DNA from: Dioscorea cayenensis subsp. rotundata | Lineage: Eukaryota > Streptophyta > Magnoliopsida > Dioscoreales > Dioscoreaceae | Direction: 5' to 3' | NCBI RefSeq assembly: GCF_009730915.1 | Contig: NC_052480.1 | Coordinates: 186,001-250,000, forward strand | Length of the DNA: 64,000 nt | Shown: positions 52,448-64,000 of the stretch, piece after piece | How the letters are laid out: each line of letters opens with the position of its first letter | How positions within the stretch are numbered: the stretch's first letter is position 1 | Program-made: the position numbers and the translations under genes | Notes under the pieces: generated by a model | Told to the model about the DNA's origin: nothing | What the model saw: the letters and a program-made list of their open reading frames with translations, nothing else | The model's database searches: none

Positions 52448-53465
52448 TGAGAGAGATAAGTCAAAAGATGATTACCTTTCACCGATTCTGAATCCAGGTT
52501 TCTTGGCTGTCTTGGCAGTTGCCGATTTTGCTTTGAGAGCATCTCCGAGTTTCTCAGTGACAACCCATTCGTTGACACGCCCAGCCTCCAGTAGGCCGAT
52601 GAATGTGGCCTTAGTTCGATGCAGAGACATAACATTCTCAAAAAGGATCCAAAATACCAGCAAATGGAGAGATCTGTAAAAGTAGTAGCAGCAGCAGCAT
52701 CATTTAATGGTTTAAAAAATTTTATGTGTAAAGGGTTACTCCATAAAACAACAAAAGACAGCTGGGAATTGAGTTGTTGGGAGCAAATTAAACCTTGGTG
52801 TTCCAACAGCATTGAGAATGGTGATGATGGAAGGGATGTAGACGGAGCCCCACTTCGGTATGTGTACCTCAGGAATCAACACAGTGGCTGGGATGACCAC
52901 GCAGTAGAATATGAAGGTCACGATATGAGCCACAATCTTCCGCACAAAGAAGAAATTATAGATCACATGAACTTTCTTCAGCAGTGACACTTTCTGCATT
53001 TTAGTTTGATTTGATTTATTATTATTATTATTATTATTGTTGTTGTTATGTGGTAATTTGATATATCTGTAATTACATTACTATTACAAACATGAGTGTC
53101 TGATTCCTCACCTTGTTCTTTGCAATCTCTACAGCCATTTTCCTGAACAAGTTTGCTGGTCCACAAGACCATCTGTGTTGTTGATATCGGTATGCCTTGA
53201 GAGTGCTTGGTAGTTCATTTTTAACCTACGAAAATATTGTATAAACAATTAGAAAAGGTCGTAGTTTGTTTAGATTAGAGCAAATAAAGTAAAATAAATT
53301 GACAGGGGAGTACCAGTACCTTGATATCCCCAAGGAATAGAAATTTCCAGCCCTTTAGACTCGCCCGGACAGCCAAGTCCATGTCTTCCACGGTGGTTCT
53401 ATCTTTCCAACCTCCGGCCTCATTTAGAGCTGTGATTCGCCAGACACCAGCAGTCCCTGCACGAT

Positions 53466-53498
<33 letters not shown>

Positions 53499-56400
53499 AG
53501 TTAGTAATTAAGCTGCTGCATCAATAGGAATAAAAATTTGCTGACCATTGAAGCCAAAGAAGGCGTAGGTGGAGGACCCTACTTCCTGCTCCACTGTGAA
53601 ATGATAGTCAAGGGACATTTCCTGCATTCTTGTCATCAGGCACTCATCCGCATTCACTGTCAGGATTTTGCAAAATAAGAAAACCAACAAAACATTTTAT
53701 TTTATTTTATTTTCACTGTTATGAGTTGAGCCCCCTGCATAATATTAATATCATACAAGTAAACTGTTAAGGCAATCAAGTTAAGGTTAAGGTTGGATTG
53801 GACACATTCAAATTAAGAGGAGAGAAAACTGGACGTGTTGTTGATAGGTGGTAGCAGCATTATGTTATTATGCCGTTGAAGAAAATGTAAATACAAAGGA
53901 AGAGTGTGTCGGTGGGAAGAGGGCTCAATGCATTCATGGATGCAGGAGTAGAAGGTCCACCATTGGGGTAGAGCCAACAACAACATAAAGCAGCCAGCCT
54001 AATGAATTGAATGCACGTGGGTGGGGGAATGGACTGAGTTCAGCAAATCTAATTGCATTTATCTATCTATACTATGTGACCTGCATAGAAGACATATAAG
54101 AGAAAACCAGCAAGAAAAAAAAAAAAGGTGTTTTGACACGACGCAAGAGAAGAAAGAGTGTGTCGGTAGGAATAGGGTTTAATGGTTCATTGCACGTAGG
54201 TTAAGGCCCACACCAACAAAAAGCAGACACCAGGCCAAATGAATTCAATATGCACATGGGAGGTGGGGGAATGGATCGAGTACTATTACCCATCATAGTT
54301 TCACTATCTAATTATCTAATGTAATGTTGTTTCAGTAGAGTACTGCAAGTTCTGAAGACTAAATCTTTTGTTTTGTTTTGTTTTGCTTTGCATGTTTTAA
54401 AATTTTAATTAATTTGGATAAAACATGTGCTACAAACTACTAAATAAGTTTTATTGTCCAACAAGCAGCTAGCGTATATGAAGAAATCTTAATATGCCTT
54501 TTCTACCACGTTGGTATATGGCCCAACGCAACGTTGGCTTTAATTTCCATTCACTAATTAATTTGCCACACTGATCTGTTCCTGCTCTTTAATTTGACTG
54601 CCAAGTGCTTAGAAACAAATTCTCTTTTAAGTTGTAGTAACTCGATCGATGGACGTACAAAATAAGACTTGGAAAGGAAGGGGTACTGATCACAGTGTGA
54701 ATTATATATATGTATACATATACTTGATCAGTGTCAAAGTAGGAGATTTTTCCGTAACATCCTAGCTAGCTAGCTCCCGTCATCGATCAGTCCGAATTGA
54801 ATAATAACACGCAGCACAGACACATATATGACATATATATATATATATATATCTTTTCACTGACTAAACAACTAACAGGATTGCTACACATATATATATG
54901 TCATCTATCTACACACGGAAAGGGACGCTTATAAAAAGCTATACAGTATGTTGATAAAAAAAAGTTATCAAAGCCAAAAAGAAAGGTTAGGACTTAGGAG
55001 GGAGCACCGACAGTCGCTAGCTCTTAATTATTTTTGTGGTGTCTCTTCTGACTCGCACGCATAAGAAATTAAGGGGAGCGCGCGTGTATAATTAATGTAT
55101 TTTAGGAGCAGCAAGTATAACAGTATGTATAGTAGCTTAGCAACAGTAGTAGTGACTAGTGAGAACTGAGAAGAAACAAGTACTGGTATTATAATTATGA
55201 GTTGAATACATACCGAACTTCCAACGGGCCTGGATAAGGGCCAGTTGCGGGTTGTGGACCAGGAAAGGCACAGTGCGCCAGAGAAAGTCGGGCTCGGGCT
55301 GGAAATCGGCATCGAAGATGGCCACGTAGTCGCATTGTTTCACGTAGCTGTGCTTCATGCCTTGTTTCAGAGCACCCGCCTTGTATCCGTTTCGGTTGTC
55401 CCTTATCTCGTATCTTATATTTATCCCTTTGCTCGCCCATTTTTGACACTCCATCTCCACCAAATCCTGCACCATTATCACTACCTTTAATTATCGCTTC
55501 GTTTATTTTTCAATATATCTTTACCAAAAAAAAAAAAAATTTAAACAAAATCAGTACTGTTCCATGCAAATATATGGTCTTGACTAATTAGTAATTAGTG
55601 AAACGACAGACACGAATCATCATAGTTGTTAACTGGAAAGTTATTACCAGGCACACCACCCAAAATGACCTGGAGGAAAAGCTGCTTCTTGCTGCTCGTG
55701 AAAACATTGATTTATTACCAAATACAAAAAACAAAGACAATTTAATGCTCATGACAAGGCAGTCTGCAATTGGGGATTTTTTCCGGAGTTCAAAAAATAA
55801 AAATTTATTATTATTATTATTAATATGTAAGAATGAATGAGCGATGAACTCATGGCTATTTTGTGTTGTTTTATTTTATTATTTAAATTTTATTAACACA
55901 GGACAAACAACGTGTAAACCGTGAAATTAGAAGATTGATGTAATATATATGTTTTTTCTTTGACAAAGGTGACAAATATTTTTATTTATAAATATTAAAA
56001 AATATATATTAGTTATGATGTTTTATAAAATTTTTATAATTTATTAACTCGGTTAAACGCTATATAGGTAATAAAAATCTTTTATGTATATGTTCAAAAA
56101 TTTATAAAAATCGATATTGACATCTCTCCTACATACCCATTTAAATATTATCACAAAAAGGTGATATGAGCCTAGAAATTGGGATGAACAGTGTCTACAA
56201 TAAGTGTTCCCAGAAGTGATATTAAGACCATTATTGTCTTCGTTTCTCCCCTCTATAAAACTTTCTGCCTTTTTCTTGATAGAGAAAAAAGTTACCGATT
56301 TCTCATATATACATGAATACATAGTATATTAAGCGGGATAATATACATTGTTGGCTGGATTTCCCTCATTAAATACCCGCTTCTTAAAACCTAACATTTA

Positions 56401-57056
56401 TAAACTAGTAAAGAAAGGGAATAAAAGCGACAGATATACATCCAACGATTTGGAGGAGCTCGTCCTAATCACTTCAATCAGTGTACTATATATCTAAGAA
56501 GAGAGAAAAAGTAAAAGAGACGCGAGTTCATTTATTTACTTATAGTTTTCCTGAGGTGTGAAGCACAAAAGATTACCTTGATAACCGGGTCCGTGGAATC
56601 ATCAAGCACTTGGATTATAATTCGATCGGACGGCCATGAAAGGCCACACGCGGCTCCAATGGAGAGCTGGTAAACCTGATAAAACAGACCATGTAACATG
56701 ATAAATTGATAATATAAGATAACAAAGAGAAAGAAGAAGAAGGTAATGGGCACCTCTTTCTCATTATACATGGGGATCTGGACGAGAACCATGGGGTAGG
56801 CTGAGTGGCCAAGTTCGACATCATCTTTGATGGGCTCCAATTTGTATCGTTTGTCAGGTCTCTTACCCAAAAGCTTGAAGAGAACAATGACAACGGCCAT
56901 GTACACCTTCTCCACCAACAGCATTACGGACATGACTAGGCAGAGAAACACTGCTAGCCTTAATGCCGGTACGATGACAGGGGACTTCACCTGTTCCCAA
57001 ACCAAACCCATTTGCCACGTCATGTCATCTCTCATTGTCTCCGGAACCACCGCCAT
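52209..57056 (-). CDS. Cellulose synthase-like A: glucomannan 4-beta-mannosyltransferase
   Basis: CSLA enzymes (GT2 family) use GDP-mannose and GDP-glucose in the Golgi to make the beta-1,4 mannan or glucomannan backbone of cell walls. Nine exons on the minus strand: 57056-56754, 56675-56577, 55466-55214, 53656-53546, 53456-53320, 53225-53112, 52993-52794, 52673-52476 and 52371-52209. All phases agree and give 525 residues, the normal CSLA length. An N-terminal membrane segment ([21 protein letters not shown]) is followed by the catalytic domain with [20 protein letters not shown], the acceptor-binding [12 protein letters not shown] and QQHRW, the complete D,D,D,QxxRW set. Several hydrophobic segments at the C-terminus ([52 protein letters not shown]) form the pore-side helices. 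The protein looks fully functional. Which CSLA subgroup it belongs to needs a tree. Confidence 0.95.
53465..53495 (-). repeat. (TTTA)n microsatellite in CSLA intron 4
   Basis: Seven to eight TTTA units lie immediately upstream (on the minus strand) of the exon 53456-53320 acceptor. Confidence 0.85.
53901..54330. repeat. Imperfect direct duplication inside CSLA intron 3
   Basis: Two related blocks of about 180 bases each open with AGAGTGTGTCGGT(G/A)GGAA (53901 and 54155). They share GTAGAGCC or AGGCCCACACC-like middles with AACAAAAAGCAG-type words, and both contain GGTGGGGGAATGGA (near 54018 and 54262). The spacing is about 250 bases and divergence is considerable, so the duplication is old. 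Confidence 0.6.
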
Positions 57057-57200
57057 TGAAGGAGGAGGAGAAAGAAGTTAAGAAGAAGAAGAAGAAGAAG
57101 AGACCCTCTCAGCCAAATGAATGAACAGACACTCTCCACTCACAATGGTGCTACCACGAGGGGTTTATATAATATTTTCTTTTTCTTTTTTTTTTCTACT
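57057..57200 (-). promoter_or_regulatory. CSLA leader with GAA repeat and probable TATA box
   Basis: Directly before the CSLA ATG (minus strand) is a purine/pyrimidine-biased tract made of an AAG repeat at 57078-57100 on the plus strand. TATATAA on the minus strand at 57171-57165 lies about 110 bases upstream of the ATG and is a plausible TATA box. Confidence 0.45.
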
Positions 57201-60200
57201 TTATTTCTCTTGCTAGAAAAGCACCAAGCTTTCCTTCGTTTCTTTTCTTTCTGTTTTTCTTTAAAAAAAAAAAAAAATCAAGATAGATTTCTAATGCTGA
57301 GTTAAGTTTTGCGGGGAAACTACGCAAGGGAATTGCGGTGTAGCTGGAATGTCAGTCACAGTACTGGACTGGATCGAAGATACCTTCCTTTCTTCTTCCT
57401 AACAAATAATAAATAGTGAATGTGTATAAGTAAACAACAAGAGTAAAGAGTGCGGCAAGAGGAGCTTAACAGACTAAAAATGGAAGCAATGAAGAGTAGA
57501 GATCTTACCTTCAGCCTAGCTTAGAAAACCACTCCCCTCTTTGACAATGAAAGTCATTGCGCAAAGTTCATGAAGACAGCTAGCTAGAGTCCTTTCCTTT
57601 CCTCTACCTTAGATCCTTAGCAAATTAATCAACACGTACAACAATACAGTGTTTTCCAAGAAAAAGAAAATTAACTAGGTATGGGAACACACACTTACAA
57701 ACAGTGTTGAGTGTGCTCTCGCTCTTCTCCTTCTTCCTGACTATATGTTTGTCTGCGTTTGTTACTGTGATTGTCGGCTGACGAGTGAATGGGATGACGA
57801 ACAAGGAAAGAGAGAGAGACCCAGGAACCACGCCTTGCTTAGTAGCTAGGTTATAAACCAGGCTCTATATATAAAACACCCTTTTAACAGTACTTATTAT
57901 TATAAAACAACTCGGATAAACAAAACAGTAAAATGAAATTCAGGTGATCAGATTAATCTTGAGTGACTTATAATGATCCATTTTCTTAATTCTCTGTGGA
58001 CGCTCTTTTTATCGTCCATGTGGGAAACATTTTACTCTGCCTCCCTCCTCATCCTGTGATTGGATGTTGGCAGGTGCATTCGCTTCACACTAATTTTTTT
58101 TTTTCTCTGTGGCACCTGTTACTCTGTTAGTTACAGTGGGAAACACACGTTTATGTATGTATTTCACATCACCAAGCCGATAAGCCGTGGTATGTTTGTT
58201 ATGTATGTATTTCACATGTCCAAGCCAATAACCAGCCGTATATATATATATATATTTGTTTTGAAGGAGATGAAGAGTCCAAAACTTATAACTACTTTAA
58301 ACAATCTAGAAAATCAAATTGGAAAGAAATATTTATTTATACTGGAATAGTTGGGTGAGAGGTGTTGGGCCCCTCAAAATCAATGCAATTGTAGGTCCAA
58401 GATCAACAACCAAATAATGCATGTGGTGCTCTTCACAGAATTGAATCGAAATTAATGATTCATTAACTCAGTGCTTCATTAGATTCTGGCCATGGAAATA
58501 ACGCAGTCCCACTTAGAACACTAATTTAGTGTAGTAACAGAGTCCATAATCCACAAAAGTTCTATCTTCCTAGCTAGGTTTTATACACTTACCAACTTTA
58601 TTTTCAAGGTGAAAAATAGTATCCTGTATATTTATAAATATTGGATGCATTTTCTCCCGTTGCAGACATGCAATTTCTGAAAAAAAAAAAAAAGAAGGAT
58701 CATTCTGACATAATTATAGTTCATGCTCAATTTTACCATATGTTGATCCATTAGGGAAGATCATCTACTCCCTGAATTCATACCCGGCATGAATTCTTCA
58801 ATCACCTGCTATCCTTAGCATTTGGGGTATAATAAAAAAGCTACTGATTGGAGAAATGTGATGCCAATGTAATCTAGCTGCAGTTTAAAAATAATAGCAA
58901 TAATAATAAGAAAACTTATTGCTGGCGGCTCTCTGAAAGCATTGATCTGAATTTGTTAAAGGGCATGACATGTGTTTGAAGTAGGCTTTGGCCAACTCTT
59001 ATTTCTGGTAATTCAACTCCTAGTACAATAATTGATTGAAAATCCCATACTATCTGTAATGCCGACAATTAGTAGGTGGCTGGGGGGCTTTCCCTCCCCT
59101 TCAACATCCAAAACCCACCCTTTTTTTTTATTATTATTCTCTCTAACTCTCAGTCTATAGGTAACAACAAGAATACTTGTTTGTCCCAACCCAAACCTAA
59201 AGTCTCACCAGCACCGCCTGCCTGTTGAACATATATACACCTACTTCTTGTTGTTGTTGGAGATGGTGAGTAGAATGTATGACTCCAGTGTGAATCATGA
59301 TTATTGTGCGGTGGTCGGGCAAGATGTAGGGCCCGTCACCAGTCTGGGAAAACACTGCTCATCTCACTGTTCCACATCAAATGCAGTCACTTATTAATCC
59401 CCATCATCAAGGTTGTTTTGTTCTATTAATTCCCTAGCCTGGTAACATACATACCGTGCATAATTTACATTCCCCTAACTCATTGTTTCATGTCAATCAA
59501 TTACATTTCATTTACTGATGATCTTTAATTTATCATCAAAAAGAAACTGGTGAAAAGATATAGTAAGCATCATATATCACTGATGATGGCTGAAATAAGA
59601 TGCATGTTACACTGAATCTTAATCCAATAATCCCCATTTTTGCTTAATGACTTCAACTGAATAGCCTAATGCTCAGAGCGAAAAAAAAAAAAATGATTAC
59701 AAAAGCATTGTACATGTGCATTTGGTTGATAACCATTAAAGGCAAAGAGAAAAAGGAAATAAGATTGGAAACATTCCATCAGAAGAGGAATTGTTCTCTA
59801 TGTAAAAGATGAACGCATATCCATGCGGGCCCCTATACATAATTTGATCATATTTCAATTTGAAAATAAGGGGCAAAATGCATATCAAAGTGGTTCACGG
59901 ATAACTTGTCCGGAATCCAAGCTTGACCAAACATGTCTGTTAGTCTAGCAAATCATTTCCTTCGGAGCCTTGGATGTAAATGATCTTATGACCCCCACAA
60001 TGTGAATATGAGATGAATCCAGACCATCCCATTTACAGGGTAAGGACGCACTACACATATCGGAAATCACCATATTTTCATTTATCATTCTTCTCTACCA
60101 ACCAACACATGCGGTAAGCCATAATATATATATATATATATACCCATACATATTCCTACACTTGCTCCCAAAGATTAATTGAGAGATGCTGCTACTTAAT

Positions 60201-60764
60201 CTTTCAGCTCATTAATACCAATTGCCACCACCCATGGTCCCCAACTGAGCTGTGTTCTCTTCACTGAGCTTTAAATACAAGTTAACTGCATGAGCCTGGC
60301 ATTTTAGAGTATGTCATGGACTGCTCTGTCACTAACCAGAGTCCCAGTCCCACAAGGACATTTTAATAAGAAAACCACTCTCCCAATGGCCTAATGGCAT
60401 GTGATTCGAGAGGAACAGAATAGGATCTCAATGACTAAGGAATTTAAGCCAGGCTCTATAACACCTCTAGCACATTTATTTTTTTATTTTTTTATGTCAC
60501 AACACTATCCCAAACAAAAGAATTCCGTTATATATTAATCCATTAAACTGGAGGGCCAATTCCTGTTCATATTCTGCCAACAGGTGGTCAAATCAAATCT
60601 TAATGATTGTTCGGCCAAAATAGAATTCATTAATCACATATAAGAAAAGGGCTAAATGAAGTTGAAAAATACCTGCTTTCCTATTAAGAACCTCATGAAT
60701 GCAAAAACTTTGTGCCAGGTGAGTTTAGCACTAAATATTTCACTCATAAAGCTGATTTGCTAGC
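57201..60764. other. Gene-free interval upstream of CSLA
   Basis: No gene supportable on either strand over 3.5 kb. Visible items are poly(T/A) tracts (57188-57196, 57263-57276, 58680-58692), a (TA)n tract near 58240-58256, a small duplication of ATGTATGTATTTCACAT (about 58154 and 58201), and (TA)n near 60125-60141. The part nearest CSLA must contain its promoter. Confidence 0.45.
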
Positions 60765-60989
60765 GCCCTTCGAGTCTATTGGTACACGGGTCGCCAATAG
60801 AGCTCTCACCGAGTGGTGAGAGTTCGATTTTTGGCTGAGGGCACATTTCTGGGAGTTGTGAATAGTGGTTGTGTATGAGTGGTTCCACCGCCCACGTGAG
60901 CGTGGCCCTGTCCCCACTTGTTCCACCGAGACTTGTGCACGTCCACGAGGGTCTCCCAGTGGGTTCGCCCCCACTCCTCTTCCCAAAAA
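60765..60989 (+). mobile_element. SINE-like retroposon with 13-bp target-site duplication
   Basis: A 225-bp GC-rich unit is flanked by identical CTGATTTGCTAGC copies at 60752-60764 and 60990-61002. Near its start TTGGTACACGGG resembles a Pol III A box. About 45 bases later GAGTTCGATTTTT resembles a B box. It ends in a short A run (CCCAAAAA). Internal promoter boxes, small size, A-rich end and a 13-bp duplication together define a tRNA-derived SINE. The open frames inside it are incidental. Confidence 0.8.
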
Positions 60990-62586
60990 CTGATTTGCTA
61001 GCTGAGAAAGCAATCAGAAACAACATAACTCTTCTTCTTTATGGAAAATGACAAGATTTCTCTTGAGTTATCTAAGTAGTCGTAAGCAAGAACCTAAAAA
61101 AAATCTAAAAAGTATATGGACTTTGATTTCACAATGACAATTAAAATTGACTTCAAGAATCAGGACAACGCTAGACTTGACATTACCCTGACCCATGAAT
61201 GAAACAATTTTGATTTTGATGGACACCGAAAGACTAACAGTGGGCGTTCAATTCAGAGAAAGAAAAAATAACAAGAGAGGGGCTGGTTTACAGATAGTTT
61301 TAATAACAGTTAGCAGTTTGTTGTTTCCAATCCCAAAGTGGAGCTGGTTTTTTATATTATGGTGGCCATAACACTTAATGCAAAAGGATTGGATTAATTG
61401 AGCTCACTGAGAAAAAAACACCAAATAGTTCAAAGTAACAAATGGGATGAGGCAGCCAAAAATAAGTCAGATTTACAAGTATTAAATTCTTAGAAATAAA
61501 GGCTTTCAATGGAAGATTGAAACACAGCAGGTGGTGGTTTAAACCTAGAGCAACTGGACAAGGGGTTGTCCTGAGAAGAACCAATAAGTTAGGCAGAGGA
61601 AGATGTGCCACCAACGACCAATAAGTCTGTTCTGCAAACCACGTTGAAATCCCTTTGCCAGGAAATGAAACAAAATATATGCATGCAATTGAGAAGAGAA
61701 CAGACAACTCCTGAATTATGCATCTTCACATTAAGGAATAGGATGACTAAATCATTTGATGAAAAGCAATGATCATCCATTATAAGAAAAGTGAACATGA
61801 AAAATTCACTTACTTATCAAATATTAGTTTGGGCTGCAGGTTACAGTATAGATAACTGGTTATGGACAATCACTTTGCCATACCTCAATCTCCATAAGAG
61901 CCTGCTTCCCTGATGGAATGCTAGAAAAGGATGTGAGTGGATTTTTGCACTCATAAGTCAAAAGCGCTGATAATGTGTATTTTTTCGCTTGAGAATACTA
62001 TGAAAAAAAGTATATTATGACAGAATGGGGCCATATCACTGTCAGCTGACAAAGAGCTGATAAACTATGATGGCATCAAGACTTGAGAGGATCCTGAAAC
62101 CCATACATATGCCATAGCTCTAAATCATACTAGGTTTGTCATTGATTGAGGTAGAAACAACTGGATCATACAGCAACTAGAAGATGATAATGAAGCAATG
62201 GCTGATGTCTACATGGAGATACAGAACTCTGCGAGGATTTAACTTGCTGAAGAGGTGAACAGGATATGGTGATGACAAGTGATGGTTGATTACCAATGAA
62301 CCCAGAATGGACTGTTAAAATAAATAGCACAAAGGTGCGTGCCCACAATATGCTGTTCAACAGATGGAGTGACCAGTTGTTCATTGTATTAACATACAAA
62401 AATCCAACGTTGATGAAAAAGTTGCAATACAAATATTGGACCAAAATATCATATTCCAAATATCACTTGTTATTTCAATGGATGTCAAATATATGCCGAT
62501 TGAACAAAAGGATTAAGACATAAAAACACACACAAAGAGTGGCATTATTGATATGGAAATGAAAAGAGAAAGCAGAATTCTCACAG
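60990..62586. other. Gene-free interval downstream of peroxiredoxin
   Basis: AT-rich DNA with short open frames only and no recognisable domain. The last few hundred bases probably contain the 3' untranslated region of the minus-strand peroxiredoxin gene. Confidence 0.45.
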
Positions 62587-63196
62587 TCACAGAGCGTTGA
62601 GCATGTGATCGGCGCTGCTGGCGGTGAAGGCTCCGCCGTCTTCCAGGTTGAGTACCTTGACGATTCCATCCTCAACCAACATGGCGTATCGCCTGGACCT
62701 GATTCCAAGGCCTGCAGGTTTATCTCGTAGGTCTAGCTCTACACCGAGGGCCCTGGTGAAATCGCCATTGCCGTCGGACAGCAGCAGCACCTCTTCCCCG
62801 ATTCTGAGGCTCTCCTTCCAGGCCCTCATCACGAAGGCGTCGTTCACTGAGACACAAGCGAGGGCGTCCACCCCCTTGGCCCGCAGCTCCCCGGACTTGT
62901 CAACAAACCCGGGGAGGTGCTTCTGGGAGCATGTGGGGGTGAAGGCCCCAGGCACCGCGAAGATGATTGTCTTCTTTCCTTTGGTCAGCTCGGAGACAGT
63001 CAGAGTGCGGAGTTCCCCGGTTGGATCGAAATAGGAGACGGGTGGCATCAGGAAGCTTGTCCCCGACGGAGATGGTATGGGCGGGGGAGGAGGTGGAGAA
63101 GAGAACGGAGCGAGAGGAAAGGACGCGGAGGGCATTGGTGCTGGAGCGGAACCGAACGGCGGAGCCGATGAGCTTAGCAAAGGCGAGGGCAGCCAT
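62587..63196 (-). CDS. PRXIIE: Chloroplast peroxiredoxin IIE, intronless, with a one-base frameshift
   Basis: Type II peroxiredoxins reduce H2O2 and alkyl hydroperoxides using glutaredoxin or thioredoxin; the IIE form acts in plastids. The gene is a single exon on the minus strand starting at ATG 63196 ([19 protein letters not shown], a Ser/Arg-rich transit-type N-terminus) and ending after HMLNAL. Read as given, the frame breaks after KLPDAT: one C too many in a CCC run at 63042-63040. Removing one gives [16 protein letters not shown] and an unbroken 202-residue protein. The peroxidatic Cys lies in [13 protein letters not shown] and the resolving Cys in [36 protein letters not shown] is typical of IIE and unlike the mitochondrial IIF form. 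GC content is high throughout. The intact rest of the gene favours a sequence error over a pseudogene. Confidence 0.92.
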
Positions 63197-64000
63197 TGAC
63201 GATGTCTTGTTTCCTGATGATTAAACATGTTTATTATTTTAATTAGTTAATTAATTACATAAATTCTGTTAATTACTTATCAATTGTTATAAAAAATTAA
63301 TTTTACAAAAAAAAAAAATCATCTTTATATATGTGAGTGACGATTCACCGTTCCTCAAACACAAATAATTAAAAATAAATAAATTATTCCAGCAGTTTAA
63401 GATAAGTTTAATATATGGAGCAGACCCTGTATTTTTTTCTTCAGTATTTTTTTCTTTTTATTTTAATAAATTCGTTATCTATTCATTTTATTAAAAAATT
63501 AAAAAATATCCAGGTTCACAGTGCACAGTAGCAACTCAGAGGTAGTCAATCTACACAGAGAGTAATCGACCCTCCTCAGTCTTCTATTTTGAGCAAATCT
63601 GTGTCTCCAAGCAGATGTCTTCGCCCTCCCAGCTTTCTTTCCTCTTTTCTTTTTCTTATTTAAAGTCTTCAGTGTTTTGTTTTTCTCACCCCCAGTAAGA
63701 TTTTAGTTTTTCCTCGCTATTTTATTTATTTTTTCTTTCTTTTTAGTTTTTGTCTTGTCTTTTTTTTTTCTTTTAAACTTCTCTTTTCAGTGCATTTTGT
63801 TCAGTTTTTTATTTCAATAAATATGTAGTTTATTCATATTTATTTCTTGAAAAAATTTAATACGTATAGAACTCCTATTTATTTCATATATTCATCAATG
63901 GAGTTTTTATTAAAAAAATAAAAGATAAAATTGTCGTGTTTCTTTTTTTTAATAAATGGTTTATTTATTTTTAAAATAAAATAAAATAAAATAAAGATAA
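63197..64000. other. Upstream region of peroxiredoxin gene, AT-rich
   Basis: Strongly AT-rich with long T runs and no coding potential. The part just above 63196 should include the peroxiredoxin promoter, but no convincing TATA box stands out. The last 30 bases form an AAAAT repeat. Confidence 0.4.

Noticed and set aside
53465-53495. CRISPR-like regular repeat
   Set aside because: Simple TTTA microsatellite in a plant intron; no spacers. No other array in the window.
62624-63034. 136-codon plus-strand frame opposite peroxiredoxin
   Set aside because: Antisense shadow of a GC-rich exon; the minus strand carries the conserved catalytic motifs.
62587-63196. Mitochondrial peroxiredoxin IIF instead of plastid IIE
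   Set aside because: The CSQKH active site context, [11 protein letters not shown] block and intronless structure fit IIE; IIF proteins differ in these parts.

Overview
This is nuclear DNA from a flowering plant. Coding exons are split by AT-rich GT-AG introns, the gene families are plant-specific (NPH3, AHL, CSLA, plastid peroxiredoxin IIE), and decayed Ty1/copia, Ty3/gypsy and LINE retroelements lie between genes. GC-rich first exons that decline along the gene (9173-10110) and a GC-rich intronless gene (62587-63196) lean towards a monocot. That is inference, and I cannot name the species.

Layout. 1-3120: unidentified GC-rich block in AT-rich, probably transposon-derived DNA. 3121-7534 (+): NPH3-family gene whose first exon I could not place. 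9173-12607 (+): seven-exon gene joining a trihelix DNA-binding domain to a UMP-kinase-type domain. 13586-22768: repeat island with a broken copia element (carrying a solo-LTR-like insertion) and a 5.5 kb dead LINE. 23202-31761 (-): complete 19-exon plant myotubularin lipid phosphatase with one extra base in exon 11. 33484-38076: second copia remnant, antisense, holding another solo-LTR-like insertion; its own LTR is split by a compact gag-only Ty3/gypsy element with matching 277-bp LTRs and a TATTA target duplication. 40064-40662: probable non-autonomous DNA transposon with a GC-rich core. 42235-45216 (+): AT-hook (AHL) protein gene. 46336-46767 (+): 143-aa unrecognised protein. 47387-50428 (+): CMS1-like nucleolar protein with a telomere-like duplicated block in its last intron. 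52209-57056 (-): full-length CSLA mannan synthase. 60765-60989: SINE-like element with a 13-bp target duplication. 62587-63196 (-): peroxiredoxin IIE, also with a one-base insertion.

The host genes are not an operon or pathway; they are independent housekeeping or developmental genes in typical plant spacing. For five of the seven host genes (trihelix-UMPK, myotubularin, AHL, CMS1-like, CSLA) I rebuilt the exons by hand and all phases agree. The two single-base insertions in otherwise intact genes look like residual assembly errors more than real pseudogenes. No phage-, plasmid- or CRISPR-like system is present. The most notable items are the trihelix-UMP kinase fusion, the nested gag-only retroelement, the paired solo-LTR insertions and the SINE with clean target duplication.
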